A DNA stretch of 46,687 bases from Streptomyces sp. 35G-GA-8 (GCF_023534745.1 NZ_JAMHJQ010000017.1:122693-169379), one strand, 5' to 3'; positions 18,743 through 30,973 are shown, counted from the stretch's first letter. Translations and numbers: made by a program. The notes: generated by a model not told the origin, from the sequence alone.

Positions 18743-18785
18743 GGGAAGGGGCGCCCGGCTCACGATGAGCCGGGCGCCCCTTCCC
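18743..18785. terminator. Long bidirectional hairpin between exporter and gdhB
   Basis: A 20-bp perfect stem (18743-18762 with 18766-18785) with a 3-nt CGA loop lies between convergent genes (exporter ATPase on plus, gdhB on minus). GGGAAGGGGC-type repeats precede it. It probably ends transcripts from both sides. Confidence 0.88.
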
Positions 18786-18811
18786 GCCGCCTTCTCCCGC
18801 TTCTACGCCAC

Positions 18812-21800
18812 TCAGCCGTGCGTACGCAGCAGCGTGCGCATCGTCCGCATCGCGACCGACAGATTCGCCAGATCGAACGCGTCCGACCCCTGGATCTCCT
18901 CCAGCGTGGCGCGCGAACGGCCGATGATCGCGGCGTTCTTCCGCTCCCACGCCGTGAAGCGCTCCTCGGGCGTCGAGTCGCCGTCGCCCACGGCCAGTAC
19001 GTCCGCCGTCAGCGCGGCGTGCGCCGCGTACAGGTCCTCACGGATGGAGGCGCGGGCCATGGACTGCCAGCGGTCGGCCCGCGGCAGCTCCACGATCCGG
19101 TCCATCAGCCGGCTGATCCGCAGCCGGTCACCGAGGTCGTAGTACACCTCGGCGACGGAGAGCGGGTCCTGGTCCGTACGGTCCGCGATCGCCACGATGT
19201 CGAGCGTCGGGAAGGCGGACGAGAAGCTCGCCACGCGCAAGGCCAGCTCCTCCGGGACCCCCGCCTCGGTCAGCTCCGCCAGGATCCGCTGGTACCACTC
19301 CAGCTCCGCGCCGCGCAGCATCGGGGGCAGCTGCGCCCAGACCCGCTCGACCCTCGCGGCGAAGAACTCGATGGTCCCGGCGATCTCCAGCGGCTGCGGC
19401 CGGTTGCCGAGCAGCCAGCGCGTACCGCGCTCGACCAGCCGGCGCGAGTGCAGCCTGATCCGGGTCTGGACATCGGCCGCCACCACGTTGTCCAGCGCCT
19501 CGACGGCGTCCCACACCGCGTTGAGCCCGAAGATCTCCCGGGCCGCGGCCTGGGCCCGTACGATCTCCTCGGTCGAGGCCCCGGTCTCCTCCCGCAGCCG
19601 GTGCAGGAAGGTCGAACCACCGGTGTTGACGGTGTCGTTGACCAGCACCGTCGTCACGATCTCGCGGCGCAGCGCGTGCGTGTCGATCTGCTCGGCGAAC
19701 TTCTCCCGCAGCGCCTGCGGGAAGTAGGCGTGCAGCAGCTTGCGCAGGAACGGGTCGTCCGGCAGCTCCGTGTGGATCAGCTCCTCCGCCACCGTGATCT
19801 TGGTGTAGGCGAGCAGCACGGCCAGTTCGGGCTGGGACAGGCCCCGGCCCGCGTTGAGGAGGTCGCGGATCTGCCGGTCGCTGGGCAGGAACTCCAGCGC
19901 CCTGTCGAGATGTCCGTCGCGCGCCAGTCGGCGCATGAAGCGCTGGTGGGCGTGGAGCAGGGACGGGGCCTGGGCCACGGCGTTGGCGAGCGCGGTGTTC
20001 TGCGCGTAGTTGTTGCGCAGCACCAGCGCGCCGACCTCGTCGGTCATCGCGGCGAGCAGGGTGTTGCGCTGCTTGACGGTCATGTCGCCGTCCGTGACCA
20101 GGCTGTTGAGCAGGATCTTGATATTCACCTCGTGGTCGGAGGTGTCGACGCCCGCGCTGTTGTCGATGGCGTCGGTGTTGACCTTGCCGCCCTCGCCACC
20201 CGCGCCGCGCCGGGCGAACTCGATCCGGCCGAGCTGGGTCAGCCCCAGGTTGCCGCCCTCGCCGACGACCTGGACCCGCAGGTCCTCGCCGTTGACGCGG
20301 ATCGCGTCGTTGGCCTTGTCGCCGACGTCGGCGTCCGTCTCGGTGGACGCCTTCACATACGTACCGATGCCGCCGTTCCACAGCAGGTCCACCGGGGCCT
20401 GGAGGATCGCCTTCATCAGCTCGGCGGGCGTCAGCTTGGCGACCCCGGGCTCGATGCCGAGCGCTTCCCGCACATGCGCGTTGATGGCGATCGACTTGGC
20501 GCTGCGGGGGTGGATGCCGCCGCCCTGCGACAGCAGCCCCTTGTCGTAGTCGGCCCACGACGAGCGCGGCAGCTCGAAGAGCCGGCGGCGCTCGGCGTAC
20601 GAGATGGCCGCGTCCGGGTGCGGGTCGAGGAAGATGTGCCGGTGGTCGAAGGCCGCGACCAGCCGGATGTGCTCGGAGAGCAGCATGCCGTTGCCGAACA
20701 CGTCACCGGACATGTCACCGACGCCGACGACCGTGAAGTCCTCGGTCTGGGTGTCATGGCCGAGCTCGCGGAAGTGCCGCTTGACGGACTCCCAGGCGCC
20801 GCGCGCCGTGATGCCCATGCCCTTGTGGTCGTAGCCCGCGCTGCCGCCGGAGGCGAAGGCGTCCCCGAGCCAGAAGTGGTAGGAGACCGCGACGTCATTG
20901 GCGATGTCGGAGAAGCTCGCGGTGCCCTTGTCGGCGGCGACGACCAGATAGGTGTCGTCCTCGTCGTGCCTGACGACATCGGCCGGCGGCACGACCTCGC
21001 CCGCCACCATGTTGTCCGTGATGTCGAGCAGCGCCGAGATGAAGATCTTGTACGAGGCGATGCCCTCGGCGAGCCAGGCGTCCCGGTCCGCGGCCGGGTC
21101 GGGCAGCTGCTTGGCGACGAAGCCGCCCTTGGCGCCGACCGGCACGATCACGGTGTTCTTGACCATCTGCGCCTTGACCAGGCCGAGGATCTCCGTACGG
21201 AAGTCCTCGCGGCGGTCGGACCAGCGCAGCCCGCCGCGGGCGACCTTGCCGAAGCGCAGATGGACGCCCTCGACGCGCGGGGAGTACACCCAGATCTCGT
21301 ACGCCGGGCGGGGCGCGGGCAGATCCGGGATGGCCTGCGGGTCGAACTTCATCGACACATAGCTGTGGTGCTCGCCCGTGGTGGTCCCCCGGCTCGGCCG
21401 GCCGCTCTCGCCGTCGCCCCCGCCGGCGCGCTGGAAGAAGTTGGTCCGCAGCGTGGCCTTGATGAGGGTGAGGAAGGACCTGAGGATGCGGTCCTCGTCC
21501 AGGCTCGCGACCTGATCCAGGGCGCCGTCCAGCTCCTCCAGCATCGCCTCCGTCAGCTCCGTGCCGGCGCGCTGGCGGCCCGGTGACATCCTGGCCTCGA
21601 AGAGGGAGACCAGCAGCCGGGTGGTGTGGACATTGCTGCGGAGGGTGTCCTCCATGTAGTCCTGGCTGAAGGTCGAGCCGGACTGGCGCAGGTACTTGGC
21701 GTAGGCGCGCAGCACCATCGCCTGCCGCCAGTCCAGACCTGCCCGCAGGACGAGGGAGTTGAAGCCGTCGTTCTCCGCGGCCCCGGTCCAGACGGCGGCG

Positions 21801-23851
21801 AAGGCGTCCTGGAAGCGCTGGCGGTCGTCCTCGGTGAGATAGTCGCCCCCGCCGCCCTGGGGCAGCCGCAGGCCGAAGTCGTAGATCCAGGCGTGGGTAC
21901 GGTCCGAGCAGCGCAGCTCGTAGGGGCGCTCGTCCACGACCTCGACACCGAGCCGCTGGAGCACCGGCAGGACGGCGGAGAGGGAGACCTGCTCGCCCGA
22001 ACGGTAGATCTTGAAGCGGCGCTCGCCGGGGCCCGCGCCGACCGGCTCGTACAGCGAGAGCGCGAAGTCCGACCCCGCCTCGGCCCTGGTGACCGCCTCC
22101 AGATGGGCCAGGTCGGCGACGGCGGCGCGCGGGGAGTGGTCGGCCTTGTAGCCCTCGGGGAAGGCGGAGCCGTACCTGCGCAGCAGTTCGGCGGCGCGCT
22201 CCTCACCGCACTCGGCGGTCAGCGCCTCGCCGAAGGCGTCGGCCCAGGAGCGGGCGGCCTCGACGAGCCGGGCCTCGATCCGCTCGGTGTCGGCGTCGGT
22301 GAGCTTGGCCAGCTGGGTGCCCCGGGGGACGCGGACGACGAAGTGCAGCCGCGACAGAATCGATTCCGTGTTCCACGCGGTGAAGTCGACGCTGGTCCCG
22401 CCCAGTTCCTCCTTGAGGATCTCGACCAGCCGGAGCCGGACGCCCGTGGTGTAGCGGTCGCGCGGCAGATAGACGAGGGCGGAGTAGTAGCGCCCGTACT
22501 CGTCCTGGCGGAGATAGAGCCGCAGCCGCCTGCGCTCCTGGAGATACAGCACGCTGGTGACGATGGAGCGGAGTTCGTCGACGGGCGTCTGGAAGAGCTC
22601 GTCGCGCGGGTAGGTCTCCAGGATCTGGAGCAGATCGCGGCCGTCGTGGCTGTTGGGCGAGAGGCCCGCGCTCTCCAGGACCTCGGCGACCTTGCGGCGG
22701 ATCACCGGGACCCGGCGCACGGACTCGGTGTACGCGGCCGAGGAGAAGAGTCCGAGGAAGCGCCGCTCACCGACGACATTGCCCTTGGCGTCGAACTTCT
22801 TGACGCCGACGTAGTCGAGATAGCCGGAGCGGTGGACCGTGGCGCGGCTGTTGGCCTTGGTGAGGACGAGCAGCTTGTGCTCACGGGCCTTGGCACGGGC
22901 GTCGGCGGGCAGCCGGCTGAAGGACGGGCTGACCGGATGGTCCTCGTCGCCGGTGTGCGCCGGGTCGGAGCGCAGCACGCCGAGTCCGGTGCCGGGCACG
23001 GCCGAGAGGGCGTCGCTGTCCGTCAGCTGGTATTCGCGGTAGCCGAGGAAGGTGAAGTGGTCGGCGGCGAGCCAGCGCAGCAGCTCCCGGGCCTCCTCGA
23101 CCTCCTGCTCACGCAGATCGTCGGCGGTCGGCTCGCTGGGCAGCTCCTCGGCGATGCGCAGCGCGGCGTCCCGCATCTTCTCCCAGTCCTCGACGGTCTC
23201 TCGGACATCGGAGAGGACCCGCAGCAGGTCGGAGGTCATCTGCTGGAGATCGGCCTGGTCGGTCTCGCGGTCGATCTCGACATGGATCCAGGACTCGATG
23301 AACACATCGTGCCGGGGCTCCGCGGCGGTGACCGCCTCCTCGGGCAGCACCTCGATCAGCTTGCCGGTGACATCGCGCCGTACGGCGATCTGCGGATGGA
23401 TCACGGCGTGGATGCCGCGGCCCTGACGCGAGAGCTCATTGGTGACGGAGTCGACCAGGAACGGCATGTCGTCGGTGACGACCTCGACCACGGAGTGGCG
23501 GCACGTCCAGCCGTTCTCCTCGACGGTCGGGGTGTGCACGCGTACGTTCGCCGTGCCCTGGGGCCGATTGCCGGCCAGCCGGTAGTGCGAGAGCGCCGCG
23601 CCGACGATGTCGACCGGGTCACGGTCGGCCAGGTCCTCGGGAGCGGTGTGCAGGTAGTAGCGCTGGAGGTACGCGAGAAGGCCGTCCCGGTCGGGACCGT
23701 CCCCCTGTCCCGCGCCGCGGGATCCGGCCGAAGCCTCGTCCTCCTGGGGACCGGCCCCCAGCCCCCCGGTTCCCCCCACCGGGCTGTTCTCAGCGGCCCG
23801 AGCCGCCTGTTCGAGCAGCTCGGCCTTGGCTTCGTCCAGCTTGGTCTGCAT
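18812..23851 (-). CDS. gdhB: NAD-specific glutamate dehydrogenase, large (about 180 kDa) type
   Basis: 1,679 residues from ATG 23851 (CAGGAG and AGAGG upstream). It belongs to the giant NAD-GDH class first described in Streptomyces and Pseudomonas, which oxidises glutamate to 2-oxoglutarate and ammonia in catabolism. The N-terminal regulatory half (ACT-like; HSVVEVVTDDMPFLVDSV, NELSRQGRGIHAVIHP) precedes the catalytic core: GGLRWSDRREDFRTE, KAQMVKNTVIVPVGAKGGFVAKQLP, and the NAD-binding part with VGVGDMSGDVFGNGM and FDHRHIFLDPHPD. The C-terminal helical domain is complete. It is monocistronic between two non-coding regions. An upstream Met at 23905 is possible, but the chosen start has the better ribosome site. 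The gene name follows the Streptomyces gdhB convention. Confidence 0.93.
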   Translation of the reverse strand: MQTKLDEAKAELLEQAARAAENSPVGGTGGLGAGPQEDEASAGSRGAGQGDGPDRDGLLAYLQRYYLHTAPEDLADRDPVDIVGAALSHYRLAGNRPQGTANVRVHTPTVEENGWTCRHSVVEVVTDDMPFLVDSVTNELSRQGRGIHAVIHPQIAVRRDVTGKLIEVLPEEAVTAAEPRHDVFIESWIHVEIDRETDQADLQQMTSDLLRVLSDVRETVEDWEKMRDAALRIAEELPSEPTADDLREQEVEEARELLRWLAADHFTFLGYREYQLTDSDALSAVPGTGLGVLRSDPAHTGDEDHPVSPSFSRLPADARAKAREHKLLVLTKANSRATVHRSGYLDYVGVKKFDAKGNVVGERRFLGLFSSAAYTESVRRVPVIRRKVAEVLESAGLSPNSHDGRDLLQILETYPRDELFQTPVDELRSIVTSVLYLQERRRLRLYLRQDEYGRYYSALVYLPRDRYTTGVRLRLVEILKEELGGTSVDFTAWNTESILSRLHFVVRVPRGTQLAKLTDADTERIEARLVEAARSWADAFGEALTAECGEERAAELLRRYGSAFPEGYKADHSPRAAVADLAHLEAVTRAEAGSDFALSLYEPVGAGPGERRFKIYRSGEQVSLSAVLPVLQRLGVEVVDERPYELRCSDRTHAWIYDFGLRLPQGGGGDYLTEDDRQRFQDAFAAVWTGAAENDGFNSLVLRAGLDWRQAMVLRAYAKYLRQSGSTFSQDYMEDTLRSNVHTTRLLVSLFEARMSPGRQRAGTELTEAMLEELDGALDQVASLDEDRILRSFLTLIKATLRTNFFQRAGGGDGESGRPSRGTTTGEHHSYVSMKFDPQAIPDLPAPRPAYEIWVYSPRVEGVHLRFGKVARGGLRWSDRREDFRTEILGLVKAQMVKNTVIVPVGAKGGFVAKQLPDPAADRDAWLAEGIASYKIFISALLDITDNMVAGEVVPPADVVRHDEDDTYLVVAADKGTASFSDIANDVAVSYHFWLGDAFASGGSAGYDHKGMGITARGAWESVKRHFRELGHDTQTEDFTVVGVGDMSGDVFGNGMLLSEHIRLVAAFDHRHIFLDPHPDAAISYAERRRLFELPRSSWADYDKGLLSQGGGIHPRSAKSIAINAHVREALGIEPGVAKLTPAELMKAILQAPVDLLWNGGIGTYVKASTETDADVGDKANDAIRVNGEDLRVQVVGEGGNLGLTQLGRIEFARRGAGGEGGKVNTDAIDNSAGVDTSDHEVNIKILLNSLVTDGDMTVKQRNTLLAAMTDEVGALVLRNNYAQNTALANAVAQAPSLLHAHQRFMRRLARDGHLDRALEFLPSDRQIRDLLNAGRGLSQPELAVLLAYTKITVAEELIHTELPDDPFLRKLLHAYFPQALREKFAEQIDTHALRREIVTTVLVNDTVNTGGSTFLHRLREETGASTEEIVRAQAAAREIFGLNAVWDAVEALDNVVAADVQTRIRLHSRRLVERGTRWLLGNRPQPLEIAGTIEFFAARVERVWAQLPPMLRGAELEWYQRILAELTEAGVPEELALRVASFSSAFPTLDIVAIADRTDQDPLSVAEVYYDLGDRLRISRLMDRIVELPRADRWQSMARASIREDLYAAHAALTADVLAVGDGDSTPEERFTAWERKNAAIIGRSRATLEEIQGSDAFDLANLSVAMRTMRTLLRTHG

Positions 23852-24344
23852 GTCCTCTGGCTCCTGTCGCGCGCCGTTGCGTGACGTAGGTGAAGGAAGC
23901 GACACAACGCCACGACGCGGGGTTTCCGGTCTGAGTCGACGTTATGCCGCGATGAGAGATGTCCGGAGCGTTATTTGGCAATTTTGGCTGTCGGCCCGGA
24001 TCAAGGCCCTGTCCCGAGGGGACCGGTCCTGGGGGACCAGCGATCGCCCGGACGCGGTAGCGGCCCGGGCGCAGGCGGGGGGCTTCGCTGCCCCCACGGC
24101 ATATCGCGCTGATCACGGGCACCAGGCTATCGCCCTTGACCCGGGCGCCGTCATGAGCCGCATGTGTACAAATACGGGGTAACAACTTTGACACTCTGGA
24201 CAGCGACACGGACGTCTGTCCGCCGCTCACGGCCGCACGCGGCACGGAACCCTCGCCCACGCGCGCCGACCGGGACGACACTGGTCCACAGGACGACACT
24301 GGTCGACAGGTGGACAGACCGACACACTCTCTCCGGGAGCAGTC
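23852..24344. other. 493-bp divergent region between gdhB and the PfpI gene
   Basis: It should contain both promoters. An AT-rich patch stands out at about 24160-24195 (GTGTACAAATACGGGG, then TAACAACTTTGACA). TTGACA at 24188-24193 is a perfect -35 for the plus strand, but the sequence 17 bp later (GACGTC) is a poor -10. Near 24290-24305 GACGACACTGGTC is repeated twice (15-bp period). For gdhB, CATAAC near 23940 is the best -10-like word. No gene is supported. Confidence 0.5.
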
Positions 24345-24911
24345 ATGGCAGCCAAGGTTCTCATCGTCACCGGCGACGCCGCCGAGTCGCTCGAAGTGCT
24401 CTACCCGTACCAGCGTCTGCGCGAGGAGGGGTACGAGGTCCATATCGCCGCTCCGACCCGTAAGAAGCTCCAGTTCGTGGTCCATGACTTCGAGCCCGGT
24501 TTCGACACCTACACCGAGAAGCCCGGCTACACCTGGCCCGCCGATCTGGCCTTCGCCGAGGTCGACGCGGGGCAGTACGCCGCTCTGGTGATCCCGGGCG
24601 GGCGCGCCCCCGAGTATCTGCGGGGCGACCCGGAGCTGCGCAAGATCCTCAAGTCCTTCTTCGACGCCGACAAGCCCGTCGCCCAGATCTGTCACGGACC
24701 GCTGCTGACGGCCGCGATCGGAGAGCTGGCCGGTCGCCGGGTCACCTCCTATCCGGCCCTGGAGCTGGACATGCAGGCGGCCGGGGCCACCTTCCAGGAC
24801 ACGGAGGCGGTGGTGGACGGCACGCTCGTCTCCTCCCGTGCCTGGCCCGACCATCCGGCCTGGATGCGTGAATTCCTCACCGTGCTGCGCACGAAGGCCC
24901 CGGTGACCTGA
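24345..24911 (+). CDS. DJ-1/PfpI family protein
   Basis: 188 residues. The fold signature is complete: VLIVTGDAAESLEVLYPYQRL at the start, ALVIPGGRAPEYLRGD in the middle, and the nucleophile elbow AQICHGP with Cys116; Glu14 is a candidate partner residue. Members are cysteine-dependent hydrolases, glyoxalases, deglycases or intracellular proteases of the YhbO/PfpI type, often stress-linked. The exact reaction cannot be assigned here. CGGGAG precedes the ATG. It stands alone, divergent from gdhB. Confidence 0.9.
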   Translation: MAAKVLIVTGDAAESLEVLYPYQRLREEGYEVHIAAPTRKKLQFVVHDFEPGFDTYTEKPGYTWPADLAFAEVDAGQYAALVIPGGRAPEYLRGDPELRKILKSFFDADKPVAQICHGPLLTAAIGELAGRRVTSYPALELDMQAAGATFQDTEAVVDGTLVSSRAWPDHPAWMREFLTVLRTKAPVT

Positions 24912-24946
24912 CCCCGGCGAAGCCCCGGAGAACCGGGGGTGTGCCC

Positions 24947-25050
24947 GGAGCTCCCGGGTGCACTCCCGGCACCGGAACTCCCCGGTGCACCGCCGGCACC
25001 GGAACTCCCGGGTCCACCGCCGGAACCGGAACTCCCGGCGCACCCGGCGC
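24947..25050. repeat. 27-bp intergenic tandem repeat
   Basis: Three 27-bp units (24947-24973, 24974-25000, 25001-25027) and a partial fourth share the core GGAACTCCCGGGTGCACC. They lie between the convergent PfpI and HAD genes, where no coding is expected. The units are rich in CCGG/CCCGGG and could fold, and so could serve as a terminator region, but they look mainly like a minisatellite. Confidence 0.85.
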
Positions 25051-25106
25051 TCCCGGGCTCCCGGCAGTCCCACGGCCGGCCCGCCGCCGTGCCGGTCGCA
25101 CCGGCG

Positions 25107-25778
25107 TCAGGACGTCAGACGCCGCGCCGTGTCGACCGCCTCCGCGAGCGTGTCCACCACCGGTACGCCCACCGCCTCCAGGCTGGCCCGGCTGTTCGAG
25201 CCCCCCGTGTACAGCACGGCACGCGCGCCCACATGCGCCGCCGCCAGCGCGTCGTCCACCGCGTCGCCGATCACCACCGTCCGCTCGGCGGATATCGCGC
25301 CGTCCGACGCCAGCGCGGTCAGATGGCGCTCCATGTGGACCGCCTTGCTGCCGCCGGACGGGCCCGTGCGGCCGTCGACGCGGAGGAAATGGCCCTCGAT
25401 CCCGTACCCCCGCACCACCGGAACCAGCTGCTCGTGCCCGTACATGCTCAGCAGCGACTGGCTGTCCCCGGCCAGCCGCCACTGCGACAGCAGCTCCTCG
25501 ACGCCCTTGGTGAGCCCGCAGGCGGCCCGCCGCTCCGTGTAGTGGCGGTGGAAGGTCTCGTCCATGACGACCCACTCGGCGTCGCTCGGCAGGCGGCCCA
25601 TCAGCCGCTCGTAGAACTTCGGGACCGGGACGCAGTACAGCTCGCGGTAGGTGTCCAGCGTGATGGACTCCAGCCCTATCTCCGCGAAGGCCGCGTTGGT
25701 CGCCCCGATGACCGCCTCGATGTCGTCGAGGATCGTGCCGTTCCAGTCCCAGACCAGATGCGTGTTCTGCTTCCCCAT
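25107..25778 (-). CDS. HAD-superfamily hydrolase (phosphoglycolate-phosphatase-like)
   Basis: 223 residues from ATG 25778. Motif I is DWNGT (11-15), the DxN variant common in actinobacterial PGP-like HAD proteins; Asp11 would be the nucleophile. Motif II/III and the final GDAVDDALAA acidic motif, followed by AVLYTGG, are present, and a helical cap domain lies between. It probably dephosphorylates a small metabolite; the substrate is unknown. No Shine-Dalgarno sequence is visible; TACCTT ends 7 nt before the ATG, as in leaderless actinobacterial genes. It is followed upstream by the DUF6912-like gene on the same strand (92-bp gap). Confidence 0.85.
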   Translation of the reverse strand: MGKQNTHLVWDWNGTILDDIEAVIGATNAAFAEIGLESITLDTYRELYCVPVPKFYERLMGRLPSDAEWVVMDETFHRHYTERRAACGLTKGVEELLSQWRLAGDSQSLLSMYGHEQLVPVVRGYGIEGHFLRVDGRTGPSGGSKAVHMERHLTALASDGAISAERTVVIGDAVDDALAAAHVGARAVLYTGGSNSRASLEAVGVPVVDTLAEAVDTARRLTS

Positions 25779-25870
25779 GCCGAAAAAGGTACCGGCCGGG
25801 TCTGACAACGGCCTTGGCGGAGCCCCCGCGGGCCGTCGGCAGCGGGGCCGGTCGGGCCGCCGCGGGCCGC

Positions 25871-26377
25871 TCAGCCGACCAGGTTCGGGATCTCCTGGAC
25901 GCCGTACCAGAGCAGTTCGTGGTCCTCCGCGCCGTCCACCGTGAACTGCGCGTCGTCGTCCCCGTGGTCCGCCGCGCCCAGCGCCGCCGCCGCGGCCGAC
26001 ACATCGGCCTCCGCCTCGTCGGAGTCGACATGCACCGCCGCCGCCTTGGACAGCGCGATCGGGTCGGCGATGCGCACCTCACCGAGGCCCGCGTCGTCCA
26101 GTCCGCGGTCGGGATCCGACACGGCTTCCCTGTCCGGTACATCGGCCGCCACGACCACCCTGCGACGCCCGGCCACCGGATCGGCGGCGAGCAGCCGGAG
26201 CGAGGCTGCCGCGGCGCGGTTGAGGGCCGCGTACTCCAGCTCCTCGATGTCGTCGGAGACGTACCACTCGCGCAGCCCCGGGGTCACGGCGTACGCGGTC
26301 AGTGGTCCCGGTCCCAGCTCACCCGTCTTGTGCGCCTCTGCGAGACCGGGAAGGGTCAGGGGGACGTAGACGCGCAT
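25871..26377 (-). CDS. Conserved hypothetical protein, DUF6912-like
   Basis: 168 residues from ATG 26377 (GAAAG upstream). It begins MRVYVPLTLPGLAEAH and contains YAVTPGLREWY, EELEYAALNRAAAASLRLL and RRVVVAADVPD. This pattern I associate with an actinobacterial family annotated as DUF6912, function unknown. The end is acidic with ELLWYGVQEIPNLV. No signal peptide or membrane segment. It is divergent from the Rv3235-like gene; the short distance to the HAD gene suggests co-transcription. Confidence 0.75.
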   Translation of the reverse strand: MRVYVPLTLPGLAEAHKTGELGPGPLTAYAVTPGLREWYVSDDIEELEYAALNRAAAASLRLLAADPVAGRRRVVVAADVPDREAVSDPDRGLDDAGLGEVRIADPIALSKAAAVHVDSDEAEADVSAAAAALGAADHGDDDAQFTVDGAEDHELLWYGVQEIPNLVG

Positions 26378-26609
26378 GGCTGGCCGCTTTCGTAGTCGGG
26401 AGAGCACCTAAGGATACGTGCGGCAGTCCCTCTTCGGGGTGACGCTCATGGTGGCCCCGGGCGTCCACCGAGAGCGGCGCGCCACCTCTCCACCGGGCCA
26501 GGTGCCGTCCGCCCATCACCCAAATAGGTGACTTCGGCGCCGAGCGCTCCATCTCCGCACCGGTCTTGCGGCGGTCCCCCAAGGGCCCGTAAAAGATCCC
26601 CCAACAGAA

Positions 26610-26637
26610 GTTACCGGCCGGTATCCGAACCGGCCGG
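26610..26637. promoter_or_regulatory. Inverted repeat and GTTACC-N5-GTATCC element before the Rv3235-like gene
   Basis: CCGGCCGGT (26614-26622) and ACCGGCCGG (26629-26637) form a 9-bp inverted repeat with a 6-bp loop, about 20 bp before the GTG at 26658. The same stretch reads GTTACC-N5-GTATCC (26610-26626), similar in layout to the probable MtrA site at 39750. The function is unproven. Confidence 0.35.
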
Positions 26638-26657
26638 GCAGAACGGGGGCGATCTGC

Positions 26658-27107
26658 GTGAACAGGACCGGTACCACCCATCCGACCGGCACGGCGAGGA
26701 CCCGGAGCACCGCCACCGCACGGCCGCCCGGCCGGCGGGACCAGCGCGGGCCCGGTGCCGGGGGCCCGCGGCGGCGCCCGCACCTCCCACCGCCGCACGA
26801 ACTCTTCGCGGAGCGCCTGCTCGCCGTCCTCAGCGGCCGGCGACCCGTGCACTGGATGCTCGGCCAGACCATCGGCGAGGCGTACGAACAGCTCGTACGG
26901 CTCGCGCCCGGCACCCCGCTCAGGGCACGGGGCGCCCGCCCCGTCATCCGTACCTGCCGCGCCTTCCAGCCGCGCCCGGGAGCGGTCGAGGCCGCCGCCA
27001 GCATCTCCGCGGGCGATCAGGTCCGCGCCATGGCCTTCCGGCTGGAACAGGGCGCCGACCTGCGCTGGCGCTGCGCGGCGGTCGAGCTGGGCGGAGAGCG
27101 GAGCTGA
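26658..27107 (+). CDS. Rv3235-family hypothetical protein
   Basis: 149 residues from GTG 26658. The first 45 residues are Arg/Pro/Gly-rich and look disordered. The conserved part begins at HELFAERLLAVLSGRRPVHWMLG and continues through VRTCRAFQPRPGAVEAAASISAGDQVRAMAFRLE to WRCAAVELG, as in the small actinobacterial family typified by M. tuberculosis Rv3235, which also sits close to secA1 (Rv3240c). The function is unknown. It converges on secA, separated by a strong hairpin. Confidence 0.82.
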   Translation: MNRTGTTHPTGTARTRSTATARPPGRRDQRGPGAGGPRRRPHLPPPHELFAERLLAVLSGRRPVHWMLGQTIGEAYEQLVRLAPGTPLRARGARPVIRTCRAFQPRPGAVEAAASISAGDQVRAMAFRLEQGADLRWRCAAVELGGERS

Positions 27108-27116
27108 CAGCGCACA

Positions 27117-27165
27117 TGAGGGCGGGCCGGGGCGCGCACTCACCGTGCGCCCCGGCCCGCCCTCA
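27117..27165. terminator. Bidirectional hairpin terminator between Rv3235-like gene and secA
   Basis: A 19-bp perfect stem (27117-27135 with 27147-27165) starts 9 bp after the plus-strand stop and ends 8 bp before the secA stop. It is well placed to terminate both convergent transcripts. Confidence 0.88.
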
Positions 27166-27172
27166 CTCACGC

Positions 27173-30007
<2,835 letters not shown>

Positions 30008-30248
30008 TGAGGTTGGTCTCCTTGCCGGTCGGGCCTGGCACGTGGGTCGGATACGGACACGGGCGCGGGCACGGCAGGCGGGCCCCACCGCAACGGCCAT
30101 CGTAAGCGAGGACCCGCCCGCACAGGGAGGGCCGAGGTCACGCGGGCCCGCCGGTACCCGCATGGAGAACGCGCGGAACCCGTGGAAGGTGCCGGTGAGA
30201 CGGGAAAAGCACTCGTGCCGGGGGACACCCGCTCAGCAGAATCCGGGT

Positions 30249-30839
30249 ATGGAACCCGTCACTCTCAGCACCGAGCGCCTGCTGCTGCGCCCCCTCACGC
30301 CGGACGACATCGACGATGTCCTCGCGGTCTGCCAGGACCCGGAGATCCAGCGGTGGATCCCGATTCCCGCGCCGTACGAGCGGCAGCACGCGGCGCACTT
30401 CATCGAACGGATGGTCCCGGACGGCTGGCGTACGGCGACCATCTGCACCTTCGGTGTGGTGCCCCGGGGAGGGGGCCCGGTGCTGGGCGCGGTCAACGCG
30501 CACTGCCAGTCGGGCACCTGGGAGATCGGCTACTGGACGGCGCGGGAGCACCGCGGCCGGGGCTATACGACCGAAGCCGTGCGGGCGGTGGCCCACTGGG
30601 CCTTCACCGCGCTGGGCGCGCAGCGCCTGGAGTGGCGCGCCGAGGTCGGCAACGCGGGCTCGCGGGCCGTCGCGGAGAAGGCCGGTTTCGTGATGGAAGG
30701 GGTGCTGCGCGCCGCGCTGCTCCACAGGGACACGCTGCGGGACATATGGATAGGCGCGCTGCTCCCCTCCGATCTGGGGCTTTCGGGAGCCCTCCCGTAC
30801 CTCCCCTCCCGGGAGGGGAATGTGCCGGCGGGTGCCTGA
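30249..30839 (+). CDS. GNAT-family N-acetyltransferase (RimJ/RimL-like)
   Basis: 196 residues from ATG 30249; no strong ribosome site. The start (VTLSTERLLLRPLTPDDID) and the acetyl-CoA loop EHRGRGYTTEAVRAVAHWAF, followed by NAGSRAVAEKAGF, are typical of the RimJ/RimL group, which acetylates protein N-termini, antibiotics or small amines. The substrate is unknown. It is divergent from secA (241 bp) and 134 bp before the AlkX-like gene on the same strand. Confidence 0.88.
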   Translation: MEPVTLSTERLLLRPLTPDDIDDVLAVCQDPEIQRWIPIPAPYERQHAAHFIERMVPDGWRTATICTFGVVPRGGGPVLGAVNAHCQSGTWEIGYWTAREHRGRGYTTEAVRAVAHWAFTALGAQRLEWRAEVGNAGSRAVAEKAGFVMEGVLRAALLHRDTLRDIWIGALLPSDLGLSGALPYLPSREGNVPAGA

Positions 30840-30849
30840 GCGCGCCGGC

Positions 30850-30910
30850 GTGTGCCCGTGGGACCTGTGTGCCCGTGGGGCCTGTGTGCCCGTGGGACCT
30901 GTGTGTGCAG
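30850..30910. repeat. 17-bp intergenic tandem repeat
   Basis: GTGTGCCCGTGGGACCT occurs three times in tandem (30850-30866, 30867-30883 with one change, 30884-30900), then a degraded fourth copy. It lies between the GNAT gene and the glycosylase gene. The origin is probably slippage; it could influence the start region of the downstream gene. Confidence 0.88.
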
Positions 30911-30973
30911 GTGAGGGGCTTGAGCCTGCCCGCGCGGGTCAGGCTGTCAGTGCCGCCGTCTATCGTGCGGTTC

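Noticed and set aside
18584-21586. 1,000-codon plus-strand frame opposite gdhB
   Set aside because: Antisense to conserved glutamate dehydrogenase motifs; the translation has no recognisable domain.
24877-26142. 421-codon minus-strand frame covering the 27-bp repeats and HAD gene
   Set aside because: It overlaps the true HAD gene in another frame; its repeats (PGVPVPAV) come from the intergenic minisatellite.
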